From: an uncultured Pelagibacteraceae bacterium
GTDB taxonomy: Bacteria > Pseudomonadota > Alphaproteobacteria > Pelagibacterales > Pelagibacteraceae
Assembly (NCBI GenBank): GCA_902623975.1
Contig: CACNVR010000003.1
Span: 55,938 to 119,937, forward strand
Direction: 5' to 3'
Length of the DNA stretch: 64,000 nt
Made by a program: the position numbers and the translations under genes. Shown here piece after piece: positions 9,081 to 18,384 of this stretch. The notes beneath the pieces were generated by a model. It was not told the DNA's origin, ran no database searches, and saw only the letters and a list, made by a program, of their open reading frames with translations. Every line of letters begins with the position of its first letter. Within the stretch, counting starts at the first letter, position 1.

Positions 9081-10298
9081 TTAAGTAAAGTCTTTACTTG
9101 AGATTACATCAATTACCTGACCATGATAATTCATTTTTTCTTTTAAATATGATCTTATTTCCCCAGAAATATGCCATGCTAAATTAATAATTTTTTTCTT
9201 ATTTCTTTCTTTTTTATTAAAAAGTTTTTCTTTCACTATTTTAATATTTGTTCCAGGAGCATATTTATTTACTTTAAGAGAAACATCTTTCTCATATATG
9301 TTTGATATATTTTTACTGTTAAGATTTAAAAGATTTATCAGAATAGAAGCTCTGCCTGGAAAGGCTTTTGCTGGGATAGGTCCATATTTCTTTGATAGTT
9401 TTTTGAAATAATCTTTTTTAACCAATTTCCATTTGTTGATCTTTTTTTGAAATGAGCTGATTTTTCTAATAAGTTTTTTTTCTTTCTTTAAATTTTCTTT
9501 TAATTTTTTATTATTAGATAAATTTTTATTGCCAAAAAAAACTCTGATATTTCCATTATACCTTTTTACAAATTCATATTTCACAATATTCATATTTAAT
9601 AATTTAGAAATAAAGTAAAATGAATTAAGACTATAAGTTCTTGGATGTTCATGATAAAAAGTATCAAATTGATTTTTTTTTATAACTTCACCTAAATAAT
9701 GATTTTCAATAACGATTAAAGTTTCTTTTGTAATTAAATTTTTTAACGACTTAATCAAATCTTTGAAATTTTCTATGTGTGCAAAAACATTGGTGAATGT
9801 AATTACATCAATCACTTTAATTTTATCTTTTAAAATTTGAGATGTCTTAAAATCAAAATAATTATTAAATACTTTATGTCCTTTTTTTTTTGCTTCAAAG
9901 AAAGCACCTGTTGGTTCTAGCCCAAAGGTTTTACAACCTTTTTTTTTAAAAAAATTTAATAAACTCCCGTCATTACATCCTATATCAAGCACGTTTTTAT
10001 TTTTTAAATTTTTTTTAATTTTTCCTATTTCGTCGACCAAATTTTTCATTCCAAGTACAACATCATTGGTATTAGCAGATCTGTAATGATAGTTTTTTGG
10101 AAATAAAACCTTTTTGTTCACGTTATATTTTTGAAAAGCAGTTAAGCATTTTTTGCAAAATTTAATTTGAAGTTTGTAAAATTTATTTACAAAAGGTTTT
10201 GTTCTTAAATCATCGCATAGAGGCTGTTTTCCAAGATCAAGAAAATTTGATAAACTTGAGTTACAAATTTGGCATCTTTTTACTATTTTGTATGTCAT
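9081..10298 (-). CDS. Class I SAM methyltransferase of the sugar C-methyltransferase type (zinc-binding N-terminus)
   Basis: CQICNSSLSNFLDLGKQPLCDD N-terminal motif, VLDIGCNDGSLLNFFKKKG SAM motif, C-terminal GKASILINLL-like region (GRASILINLLNLN). Confidence 0.85.
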   Translation of the reverse strand: MTYKIVKRCQICNSSLSNFLDLGKQPLCDDLRTKPFVNKFYKLQIKFCKKCLTAFQKYNVNKKVLFPKNYHYRSANTNDVVLGMKNLVDEIGKIKKNLKNKNVLDIGCNDGSLLNFFKKKGCKTFGLEPTGAFFEAKKKGHKVFNNYFDFKTSQILKDKIKVIDVITFTNVFAHIENFKDLIKSLKNLITKETLIVIENHYLGEVIKKNQFDTFYHEHPRTYSLNSFYFISKLLNMNIVKYEFVKRYNGNIRVFFGNKNLSNNKKLKENLKKEKKLIRKISSFQKKINKWKLVKKDYFKKLSKKYGPIPAKAFPGRASILINLLNLNSKNISNIYEKDVSLKVNKYAPGTNIKIVKEKLFNKKERNKKKIINLAWHISGEIRSYLKEKMNYHGQVIDVISSKDFT

Positions 10299-11110
10299 AC
10301 CATATCTTTATGAAGCATTATCCATGGCCAGATTTTTGTTTTCGTATATTTTTCAAAATAAAATGAATAATAGCGTTCTGCAAAAAAATCATAAAGTCTT
10401 TCTTTACCGTAGCCTGTTAATTTTTCGTTGGAAAATCTTTTTTCGCATTTGAAAATCCAATCAAATGATTTTTGATATAAATCCTCAATTATTCTCTTTT
10501 TTGAGACAAATATTTGAAATCCATGAAATGAATTTTGATCTTTTATATAATTTTCAAAATCGACCCTGTCAGTATCATCCATTAATTTAGCTGCCTCAGA
10601 TAGATATCTATATCCATGAAATAAATCAAAATGAAGTTCAATACTAATCCTCTTTCTATTGAATAATAAAGATGGTTTTCTAATATAGTTTTGAAAACCT
10701 TTTTTAAATAACTTAGAAAATTTAAGGTTTTCCATTACTATTTTTTCTGGAAGTAGTGCATCAAAATTTTGATCTGATGGTATCTCTCGTAGGATATTTT
10801 CAGATAAATTTGAAACTGTTATATCCTTTGTATCATTCTTAACCCAAAATCTTCTGTAGTGATTAATCCCTATCCAATCATTATCATCATACTCTTTAAG
10901 TTTATTTTTCCAGAGCCAAAAATGAGAAGTTAAAGTGCCAAAGTTTTTATTTTTTTCTGAAATATTTACTCCATCATTATCTTTGATCCATTTTGCTGGA
11001 TATTCGCTTAAATTCTTATTTTCTGATCCAGCAAGAATAATATCTACATTTAAATTGTTTAAAAAATTGAAATTTTTTCCTGTAATGCAATAGTTGTGAA
11101 TAATTGACAT
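10295..11110 (-). CDS. DUF4422-type glycosyltransferase-like protein
   Basis: ESEYPAKWIKDNDG..., GTLTSHFWLWKN, WIGINHYRRFW resemble DUF4422 capsular polysaccharide proteins. Confidence 0.7.
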   Translation of the reverse strand: MSIIHNYCITGKNFNFLNNLNVDIILAGSENKNLSEYPAKWIKDNDGVNISEKNKNFGTLTSHFWLWKNKLKEYDDNDWIGINHYRRFWVKNDTKDITVSNLSENILREIPSDQNFDALLPEKIVMENLKFSKLFKKGFQNYIRKPSLLFNRKRISIELHFDLFHGYRYLSEAAKLMDDTDRVDFENYIKDQNSFHGFQIFVSKKRIIEDLYQKSFDWIFKCEKRFSNEKLTGYGKERLYDFFAERYYSFYFEKYTKTKIWPWIMLHKDMV

Positions 11111-11167
11111 AAAATTTACAATTAATTTGAATTTTAATTAAAGTCTATAAAATAATAAAAAAGCAAA

Positions 11168-11869
11168 ATGAAAGTAGTTATTTTAGCTGGTGGTTATGGA
11201 ACAAGATTGGCAGAGGAAACAAAAATAAAGCCAAAGCCTCTAGTCCGAATCGGTGATAAGCCAATCATATGGCATATCATGAAAATTTATTCTTATTTTG
11301 GAATAAATGATTTTATAATTTGTCTTGGTTATAAAGGACATCTTCTTAAAAATGAACTTAACAAAATTAAGGGAAATTGGAAAATTGTATACGTAAATAC
11401 TGGTCTTAAAACAATGACAGGTGGCAGAATTAGAAGAATAAAAAAATATTTAAAAAATGATAATTATTTTTGTCTCTCTTATGGAGATGGTCTCTGTGAT
11501 GTAAATATTAAAAAATTAATCAACTTTCATATTAAACATAAAAAAACTGTTACACTTACAGCTGTAAGATATAAAAATCCCAAGGGTGTTTTGAATATAA
11601 GTAAAAATCGTAAAGTAACAGCAATAAAAGAAAAACCTATGGAATATATCAATGGAGGGTTTTTTGTTTTATCAAAAAACGTATTTAAATATTTAAAAAA
11701 TGATAAAACTATATTTGAACAAGACTGTCTTCCAAAACTTACAAAGATAAATCAGTTATTAGCTTTTAAACATCATGGTTTTTGGGGATGTATGGATACT
11801 CTTCGTGAAAAACTTGAACTTAATAAAATCTGGAAAAGTAAAGTAAAAGCCTGGAAGGTTTGGCTATAA
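11168..11869 (+). CDS. rfbF: Glucose-1-phosphate cytidylyltransferase
   Basis: MKVVILAGGYGTRLAEETKIKPKPLVRIGDKPIIWHIMKIYSYFG; FWGCMDTLREKLELNKIW. Confidence 0.92.
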   Translation: MKVVILAGGYGTRLAEETKIKPKPLVRIGDKPIIWHIMKIYSYFGINDFIICLGYKGHLLKNELNKIKGNWKIVYVNTGLKTMTGGRIRRIKKYLKNDNYFCLSYGDGLCDVNIKKLINFHIKHKKTVTLTAVRYKNPKGVLNISKNRKVTAIKEKPMEYINGGFFVLSKNVFKYLKNDKTIFEQDCLPKLTKINQLLAFKHHGFWGCMDTLREKLELNKIWKSKVKAWKVWL

Positions 11870-11875
11870 AAAATA

Positions 11876-12646
11876 TTAATTGAATTCTCTTCTTATTTGC
11901 TCAATTTTAATTTTTTTTTGAAGACTTCTATTTTGATCATATAAGAGATTAAATCTTATTTTTTGATTAGTCTTAACAACTATATTTTTTGCATTTCTAA
12001 CTTCAATATTATCAGCAACTGCACTTATAGGTCTTTTGGTTGGATTCAGATTTTTTATAATTATTTTTGATTTGTCACTTATAATTTTACCTTTCCATCT
12101 TCGAGGTCTAAAAGGGCTAATAGGTGATATTGATAATTTTTTTGAATTTAAACTTAAAATTGGACCATGAACAGAAAGATTATAAGCAGTACTTCCAGCA
12201 GGAGTAGAGACTAAAACACCATCAGAAACTAATTGTTTAATAAGGTTTTTTGAACCATAAGTTATTGATAACGATGCTGCTTGTCTACTTTGCCTTAAGA
12301 TCGAAACTTCATTGATTGCTAGATTTTTTTTTATTTGATTTTTATTATTTCTTACAGTCATCTCTAGTGGACTTATTGTAATCATTTTTGCTTTCAATAG
12401 ATTCTTAATAATATTTTTAGATGAGAATTTATTCATCAAAAAACCATAATTTCCTGAATTCACTCCATAAAAAAATTTATTTAAATTTTTATTTTTTTTC
12501 AAAGTTTGAAGCATGAAGCCATCTCCCCCAATAACAATTACTATATTAGATTTTTTTATATCTTTACTATTTATTTGTTTTTGTAAGATTAATTTTATCT
12601 TTAAAGATTTTTTATTTTTATCTGAAATAATTTGAATATTTCTCAT
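11876..12646 (-). CDS. nadK: NAD kinase
   Basis: VIGGDGFMLQTL, GVLVSTPAGSTAYNLSVHGPIL, SPISPFRPRRW motifs. Confidence 0.93.
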   Translation of the reverse strand: MRNIQIISDKNKKSLKIKLILQKQINSKDIKKSNIVIVIGGDGFMLQTLKKNKNLNKFFYGVNSGNYGFLMNKFSSKNIIKNLLKAKMITISPLEMTVRNNKNQIKKNLAINEVSILRQSRQAASLSITYGSKNLIKQLVSDGVLVSTPAGSTAYNLSVHGPILSLNSKKLSISPISPFRPRRWKGKIISDKSKIIIKNLNPTKRPISAVADNIEVRNAKNIVVKTNQKIRFNLLYDQNRSLQKKIKIEQIRREFN

Positions 12647-12650
12647 TTAA

Positions 12651-12736
12651 TGGTGCCCTCGGCCAGACTCGAACTGGCACTCCGCAAGCGGCAAGGATTT
12701 TAAGTCCTTTGTGTCTACCAATTTCACCACGAGGGC
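12651..12736 (-). tRNA. tRNA-Leu (anticodon TAA)
   Basis: Reverse complement GCCCTCGTGGTGAAATTGGTAGACACAAAGGACTTAAAATCCTTGCCGCTTGCGGAGTGCCAGTTCGAGTCTGGCCGAGGGCACCA; class II variable arm. Confidence 0.93.
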
Positions 12737-12767
12737 ATTAATGAATTTCATGAGTATTATGATATTA

Positions 12768-12808
12768 TTTATATTTGAACAAGACCTATAAGTAAATTTA
12801 TTTTTAAA
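12768..12808 (-). repeat. Intergenic repeat copy 1 (TTTATATTTGAACAAGACCTATAAGTAAATTTATTTTTAAA)
   Basis: Near-identical to 13605..13645. Confidence 0.55.
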
Positions 12809-12817
12809 ACCTTTACT

Positions 12818-13582
12818 TTAAAGTTCCTCCGAGCCTATTTTATTTTTTTCAAGTACAATAAAACTTTTTCCACCTGATTTGATGTCAAAAAAATCAATAA
12901 ATTCATATTGATCTACTTTTTTTTGTTTAAATTTATCAAATGCTAAACGTTGACCTCTTTTTGGATCTCCGTAGTAGCAATTCCAGTCATCAAAAACAAT
13001 CAATGAACCATGCAACAATTTATTATCAATAAAATTTAAACAATCACTAGTAGAAGAGTAATAATCACAATCAATATAAGCTATCGCAATTTTGTCACCA
13101 CTCTCTAATTTATAATCTTTTAAAACCTCATTATAAAATCCTTTTACAATTTTCATTCTATGTAAATCTTTTTTAAAAATTTTTTTAAAATCTTCAATTG
13201 AAGTAGTATTTAAACCTTTTTCCCAAATCTTTTGCTTATCTATTCCTTCTGGTTCTGGCATACCTTCAAAAGAGTCAAATGCATAAAATCTATTTATTTT
13301 ATTAGGTTTAAAAGGAAGACCAATTGTTCGTAAAGCCATTTTAAAAGTGCTCCCAGTATGACATCCAAATTCACAATAAGTTCCATTTAATCTATTTGTC
13401 TGTAAGTAACTTTGAGCAATTTTAAAAAAATCATATCTTGTCGATAGATTAAAATCTTCGTTTATATTTTCAGGTAAATCTGTAATTTTGTTAAGCTCAA
13501 ACCACCTTGTAAATTTACGTTTAGTCAAATAAAGGAATGAATTAAAAAAATTTTTGTCTATTTTTTTTATAAATTCAATCAT
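12818..13582 (-). CDS. TylF/macrocin O-methyltransferase-family protein
   Basis: GTYCEFGCHTGSTFKMAL, FDSFEGMPEPEG, AYIDCDYYSSTSDCLNFI motifs. Confidence 0.85.
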   Translation of the reverse strand: MIEFIKKIDKNFFNSFLYLTKRKFTRWFELNKITDLPENINEDFNLSTRYDFFKIAQSYLQTNRLNGTYCEFGCHTGSTFKMALRTIGLPFKPNKINRFYAFDSFEGMPEPEGIDKQKIWEKGLNTTSIEDFKKIFKKDLHRMKIVKGFYNEVLKDYKLESGDKIAIAYIDCDYYSSTSDCLNFIDNKLLHGSLIVFDDWNCYYGDPKRGQRLAFDKFKQKKVDQYEFIDFFDIKSGGKSFIVLEKNKIGSEEL

Positions 13583-13604
13583 TAATTATGGATCTATGCG
13601 AATA

Positions 13605-13645
13605 TTTATAATTGAACAAGATGAATAAGTAAATTTTTTTTATTT
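13605..13645 (-). repeat. Intergenic repeat copy 2 (TTTATAATTGAACAAGATGAATAAGTAAATTTTTTTTATTT)
   Basis: Near-identical to 12768..12808. Confidence 0.55.
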
Positions 13646-13712
13646 TAACTCCCCAGGTTCTAGTCTAGTTCTAGTTATCCCATATTATCTTATAGAGTTT
13701 TAGTTAAATTTA

Positions 13713-15833
13713 CTAAAATGTATTTGCAATTTCTAGGGTTGCACCATATTCAGGTATTTGACTCATCAAGCTATAATTCGAACTCATTTTGATATCGAAA
13801 CCATTTAAATCTCTCTTATAACTCAAAGATGCTTTATCATTATCTAAAGTCATAGCATATTCAATATTGTCTGTAGGTATATAACCAAATCCCAAATATA
13901 AAGTATCGCTATGAGCATTGTCACTTTGATTTCTTTCATAGATAGCCATTATGGAAAAACCATCATCGGTTACCAAATCAAATCCAATGTTTGCTCTTAA
14001 ATTTTTAGAATCTTGATCAACTGATTTTGTATATTCTGTAGTTTCCGATAGGTAACGATAAGTAGCGTCTGAAGATGGGCTAAAATCTACTCCAAGCTCT
14101 AATCCACCATTTGGTTTAAAAGTAAAAGTATTAAAATTTAAAATATCACTTATGGTAAAACCAGCAGATATCATTCCAGTTTCAATCGTTTGAGCTTTGT
14201 AAACTAAAGCTGCAGTACCTTTTTCTCTATATTTGGATAATTCTGCATAGCTTAAATCAATTCTTAAATTAGGAGTAATATTAAAATCTTCTTTTTTATA
14301 TGTTGTTAAGTAGTTAAGTGAACCAAATATTTGTGCACCATCTCTTTCTCCTGTTCTAGTACTACCTCCTCCTTTTCTAATATGATCAGTCTTTAAAGTG
14401 CTCACTCCAATGATACCTTCAGTAAATTTTTCATCATCATGAGGAAAAGTTCCATAAACAGATAAACTAAAAGACTCAGTATCTAAATTAGTCCCGGATG
14501 TGCCTACATCAACATCATCATTACCAAATCTAAGAGCATAACCATATAATCTATTTTTGCTTATCTTTTTATCCATGCCAAGTGTAATGCCCTTGGTATT
14601 AATTTTTTTAGATGATGAAGTAGATGTATCTCCAGTTCTACCAATACTTACACTACCCTCACTCCAAAATGACCAATCATCTGATAATTTGTCTAGAACT
14701 TCATTTGTTTTATTTGATATAGAAATAATGTTAGAAAGTGATGCCACCATCGAATTAGAAAAGTTTAATCTAATATTTTGGTTACTTAATTGATCATTAT
14801 TTCTATGTCTTCTTAACCAATACATTCGGTTAAGAACTGGTGTACTTGCTTGAATAGTAATTTGTTTTGCTGTTGCAGTTTGAGATTCGATTGAGCTTAA
14901 AATATCTTTACCCCCATCAGAGGTAGTTATTGGATCATCACAAGCACCATCGATTATGCTCCAATTGCAACTTAGGTTAAATTCATGAACTTTATTATTA
15001 CTAGCATCCGAGGGACTATCATCAATGATAAACATTTTACTTCCATCATTACTAAACACAACTTCTCTTGAATCTGCACTAACAGAACTTGTATCGAAGG
15101 TACCTTCAAGGGATCGAGTAGAAACATCATAAGGTGTAGTTAATTTAAACTGAGAAATCTTATGCAAATTTTTTACTAAATCTCCAATACCTCTAATGGT
15201 ATACATTTTAGTACCATCGTAATTAAAAGTAACTCCATCTATATAATTGTGAGTAGAACTTAGGTCTTCAGTATTAAGATGAGTAACTGTGGAGCTAAGA
15301 TCAAATCCTGTGCTTAGTGAATATTCATGAATACGATGTTGGGAGTTATTTCCTGCACCAGCAATAATCATTCTGGTACCATCATTATTAAATGCAATTG
15401 AATTTGCTCTCTTTTCTTGACCAGAGATAAAATATTCGCCATCAAATGTAGCAGTTGAAACATCAAATGCAGTGCTTAGTGAGTAGTAATCTACTGACTT
15501 TCTACCAGCATGGTTAACAATAAACATTTTTGTTCCATTTTTATTGAACACTACTTGTGTTGCTTGTGTATCACCACCTCTACTTACTCCAAAAGTGTTA
15601 TTTACGATTGCCGTTGAAATGTCATATGGGGTAGTTAATATATGTTCGATAACTGCATCCGATGCTCCAGCATTTACAGTATACATTTTTGTACCATCAT
15701 TATTAAAGTTAAGTCCCAAATAAAAGGCGTTATCAAGTGATTTGCTTTGCACAAAGGTTGGCTCCGCTATAGCTTTAGAAAAAAATAAAGCTAAAAAAAA
15801 TACAATGTAATGAATTTTATAAATATTTTTCAC
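13713..15833 (-). CDS. Autotransporter-like outer-membrane protein: N-terminal beta-propeller repeats plus C-terminal beta-barrel
   Basis: Signal peptide; repeated F(N/S)NDGTKM(Y/F) and L(S/T)T(P/A/G)(Y/F)D(V/I/L)ST motifs; C-terminal ~300 aa with alternating beta-strand pattern ending ...ATLEIANTF. Confidence 0.82.
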   Translation of the reverse strand: MKNIYKIHYIVFFLALFFSKAIAEPTFVQSKSLDNAFYLGLNFNNDGTKMYTVNAGASDAVIEHILTTPYDISTAIVNNTFGVSRGGDTQATQVVFNKNGTKMFIVNHAGRKSVDYYSLSTAFDVSTATFDGEYFISGQEKRANSIAFNNDGTRMIIAGAGNNSQHRIHEYSLSTGFDLSSTVTHLNTEDLSSTHNYIDGVTFNYDGTKMYTIRGIGDLVKNLHKISQFKLTTPYDVSTRSLEGTFDTSSVSADSREVVFSNDGSKMFIIDDSPSDASNNKVHEFNLSCNWSIIDGACDDPITTSDGGKDILSSIESQTATAKQITIQASTPVLNRMYWLRRHRNNDQLSNQNIRLNFSNSMVASLSNIISISNKTNEVLDKLSDDWSFWSEGSVSIGRTGDTSTSSSKKINTKGITLGMDKKISKNRLYGYALRFGNDDVDVGTSGTNLDTESFSLSVYGTFPHDDEKFTEGIIGVSTLKTDHIRKGGGSTRTGERDGAQIFGSLNYLTTYKKEDFNITPNLRIDLSYAELSKYREKGTAALVYKAQTIETGMISAGFTISDILNFNTFTFKPNGGLELGVDFSPSSDATYRYLSETTEYTKSVDQDSKNLRANIGFDLVTDDGFSIMAIYERNQSDNAHSDTLYLGFGYIPTDNIEYAMTLDNDKASLSYKRDLNGFDIKMSSNYSLMSQIPEYGATLEIANTF

Positions 15834-15962
15834 AACAATTAATCATCAATACCTCATAAAAATTAGAGAAATGAGTGTTAAAATTTAAAACATTACAGTT
15901 GAAATGTCTAGGTAGGACAAAATTCATGATGAATAAATATCTTTAATAGTTATTATTATTTA

Positions 15963-16172
15963 ATGAAAAGCAATATTGTTAAATCTCACTTAAAAAAGAA
16001 ATCACAGGCAAAGCTTGCTTTATCAATTAGCCTATTTTTCGTGCTTTTAACTGCAACTGGATACCTCTTTAATTCTAAAGAAGTAATTTTTCTATTTTAT
16101 ATTTTTTGTTTTGTATTTTTCTATAATTTAGTAATCCAATTTTTATTAGAAAGGTTTGATATTAAATCATGA
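15963..16172 (+). CDS. Small membrane protein, two predicted TM helices
   Basis: 69 aa ORF; hydrophobic LALSISLFFVLLTATGYLF and IFLFYIFCFVFFYNLVIQFLL. Confidence 0.5.
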   Translation: MKSNIVKSHLKKKSQAKLALSISLFFVLLTATGYLFNSKEVIFLFYIFCFVFFYNLVIQFLLERFDIKS

Positions 16173-16315
16173 TAAAAACACTTATTAAATTAAAGATTTT
16201 AAAATTAATAATAATTGGTGGGGTATCAACAGCTTATGCTTTAAAGAGATATTGTGATCAAAAAAATGGAATTACAAGTAAAAAAGGTAAGAAAACTTTG
16301 CTTCTTACTCGATAA
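16169..16315 (+). CDS. Small hydrophobic protein (48 aa), not in supplied ORF track
   Basis: MIKTLIKLKILKLIIIGGVSTAYALKRYCDQKNGITSKKGKKTLLLTR; start overlaps the TGA of the preceding ORF (ATGA). Confidence 0.4.
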   Translation: MIKTLIKLKILKLIIIGGVSTAYALKRYCDQKNGITSKKGKKTLLLTR

Positions 16316-16320
16316 AAATT

Positions 16321-16339
16321 TTACTATTATTTATAGTAA
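16321..16339. promoter_or_regulatory. Inverted repeat TTACTAT-TATTT-ATAGTAA upstream of 16348 CDS
   Basis: Perfect 7-bp arms, 5-nt spacer, 8 nt upstream of ATG. Confidence 0.4.
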
Positions 16340-16347
16340 TATAAATA

Positions 16348-17148
16348 ATGAAAAAAAAACTTACTGTCGTAATTTTTACTGATTTAGACGGATCTCTTTT
16401 GCATAGAGATACTTTTCAATTCGATAGCATCAAAGATTATATTAAAAACCTTGTAAACAATGAAATAATCATAATTCCAAATTCCAGTAAAACTGAAAAA
16501 GAGATAGAAAAGTTTAATAATGAACTAGGTATAGAACTGCCTTATATCTCAGAAAATGGCTCGTTTATACATGGTCTAAATCTAATTAATAATAATTTTC
16601 CAAATAAAATTGTTCTTAGTAGAGAAAAAGAAGAATTACTAAAAATTTTTAATGACAACGTGCCGGAACAATTAAAAAATAAATGTACTCAAATTTCAAA
16701 AATAAAAAAAAAGGAACAGGAAAAAATATTTGGTCAAAAAGGTAGTAAACTAAAAGATGCTTTGGATAGAAAGTATACTTTGCCTTTTTTATTTAACGGT
16801 GACAAAAATGAAAAAAACAAATTAATAAAAATTTTAAATTCTAGTTCATTAACTGTCCAGGAAGGTGGACGTGTTTTAAATCTTTGTGATAATATTAATA
16901 AAGTAAAATCAATGAACAGGGTTATTAAAATTTTAAAAAAAACTAAGGATAAGATTAAGACGATTGCAGTTGGTGATAATTATAATGATTTAGATATGCT
17001 AAAAAACTGTGATATTCCCTGTTTAGTATTTAATGATCAGTTTAGATTAGATCAAATTAACATAAATAACCTTATATTTACAAACAAGCCATCACCTGAG
17101 GGCTGGGCTGATGTGATTAAAACGGCACTGGTTAAATTGGAATATTAA
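16348..17148 (+). CDS. HAD-IIB mannosyl-/glucosyl-3-phosphoglycerate phosphatase
   Basis: FTDLDGSLLHRDTF, VGDNYNDLDMLKNCD HAD motifs; next to GpgS-like gene. Confidence 0.85.
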   Translation: MKKKLTVVIFTDLDGSLLHRDTFQFDSIKDYIKNLVNNEIIIIPNSSKTEKEIEKFNNELGIELPYISENGSFIHGLNLINNNFPNKIVLSREKEELLKIFNDNVPEQLKNKCTQISKIKKKEQEKIFGQKGSKLKDALDRKYTLPFLFNGDKNEKNKLIKILNSSSLTVQEGGRVLNLCDNINKVKSMNRVIKILKKTKDKIKTIAVGDNYNDLDMLKNCDIPCLVFNDQFRLDQININNLIFTNKPSPEGWADVIKTALVKLEY

Positions 17149-17163
17149 GACTAAAAATCCGCC

Positions 17164-18384
17164 ATGAGTGATTTCTCACAAAATGGAGTAATTTCAACTT
17201 TACATGACTTTGGCACCAAGTCGACATCAGTCATTGAAAATGAATTATCTGAATTTTCTAAACAAAGAAAAATGGAATTAATTTTGCCATGTCTTTATTC
17301 TGAATTAGAAGGAACAGCCTTACCTAAAATAGTTGATGAGATAAGTAAAACTAAATATTTAGATCACATAATTATTGGACTAGATAAAGCTAACGAGACA
17401 CAGGCTAAAAAGGCTTGGAAATTTTTTAAAAAGATAAAAACTCCATTTTCTATTCTTTGGAACGATGGTCCAAAATTAAAGAAACTAGATCAAGAACTTA
17501 AAAAAAATAATCTTGCTCCAAGTGAGCTCGGAAAAGGTCGAAATGTTTGGTATTGTATTGGAATGTGTATTGCAAGAGATAGTGCAAGATCAGTTGCATT
17601 ACACGACTGTGATATAAAAACTTACGATCGAAGAATGCTTGCAAAACTTTTTTATCCAGTTGTAAACCCTCTGTTTAACTTTGAATTCTGTAAAGGTTAT
17701 TATCCTAGAGTAGCTAACGATAAAATGAATGGACGTGTGGCAAGGTTATTAGTTTTTCCTTTATTAACTGCCTTAGAAAAAACTATAGGTAAAAGTGACT
17801 ATTTGGAATTTATGAAATCTTTTAAGTATCCTCTTGCAGGTGAATTTTCATTTAGACGAAATGTTTTACCTGAGTTGAGAATATCTTCAGACTGGGGCAT
17901 TGAAGTGGGTATTTTATCTGAAATGCAAAGAAGTTTTTCACCTCAAAATATTTGCCAGGTTGATTTAGCTGATACTTATGATCATAAACATCAAGTTCTT
18001 TCAATTGATGACGAAACAAAAGGGTTGTCAAGAATGTCTATTGATATCATTAAAACATTTATAAAAAAATTGGCAACACAAGGTAATACTTTTAGCAGAG
18101 AAAAATTTAGATCACTGAAAGCAACCTATTATAGATCGGCTTTAGATTTAATTGATATATATAGAAGTGATGCTGTAATGAATGGATTAAAATTTGATTC
18201 ACACACAGAGGAACAGGCTGTTGAATTATTTGCAATGAACATAATGAAAGCAGGTGAGGCTTTTATTCTCAATCCAATGGATACACCTTTTATCCCAACA
18301 TGGAGCAGAGTTAAAAGTGCTATACCTGATTTTCTTGGAAGACTTGAAAAAGTGGTAAATGATGATAATAAAAAATATTCTTAA
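17164..18384 (+). CDS. gpgS: Glucosyl-3-phosphoglycerate synthase (GT81-type)
   Basis: ILPCLYSELEGTALPKIVDEI, GKGRNVWYCIGMCIARDSARSVALHDCDIKTY, YPLAGEFSFRR; context. Confidence 0.85.
   Translation: MSDFSQNGVISTLHDFGTKSTSVIENELSEFSKQRKMELILPCLYSELEGTALPKIVDEISKTKYLDHIIIGLDKANETQAKKAWKFFKKIKTPFSILWNDGPKLKKLDQELKKNNLAPSELGKGRNVWYCIGMCIARDSARSVALHDCDIKTYDRRMLAKLFYPVVNPLFNFEFCKGYYPRVANDKMNGRVARLLVFPLLTALEKTIGKSDYLEFMKSFKYPLAGEFSFRRNVLPELRISSDWGIEVGILSEMQRSFSPQNICQVDLADTYDHKHQVLSIDDETKGLSRMSIDIIKTFIKKLATQGNTFSREKFRSLKATYYRSALDLIDIYRSDAVMNGLKFDSHTEEQAVELFAMNIMKAGEAFILNPMDTPFIPTWSRVKSAIPDFLGRLEKVVNDDNKKYS

Noticed and set aside
14557-14793. Plus-strand 78 aa ORF
   Set aside because: Antisense within the autotransporter-like gene, no initiation signal
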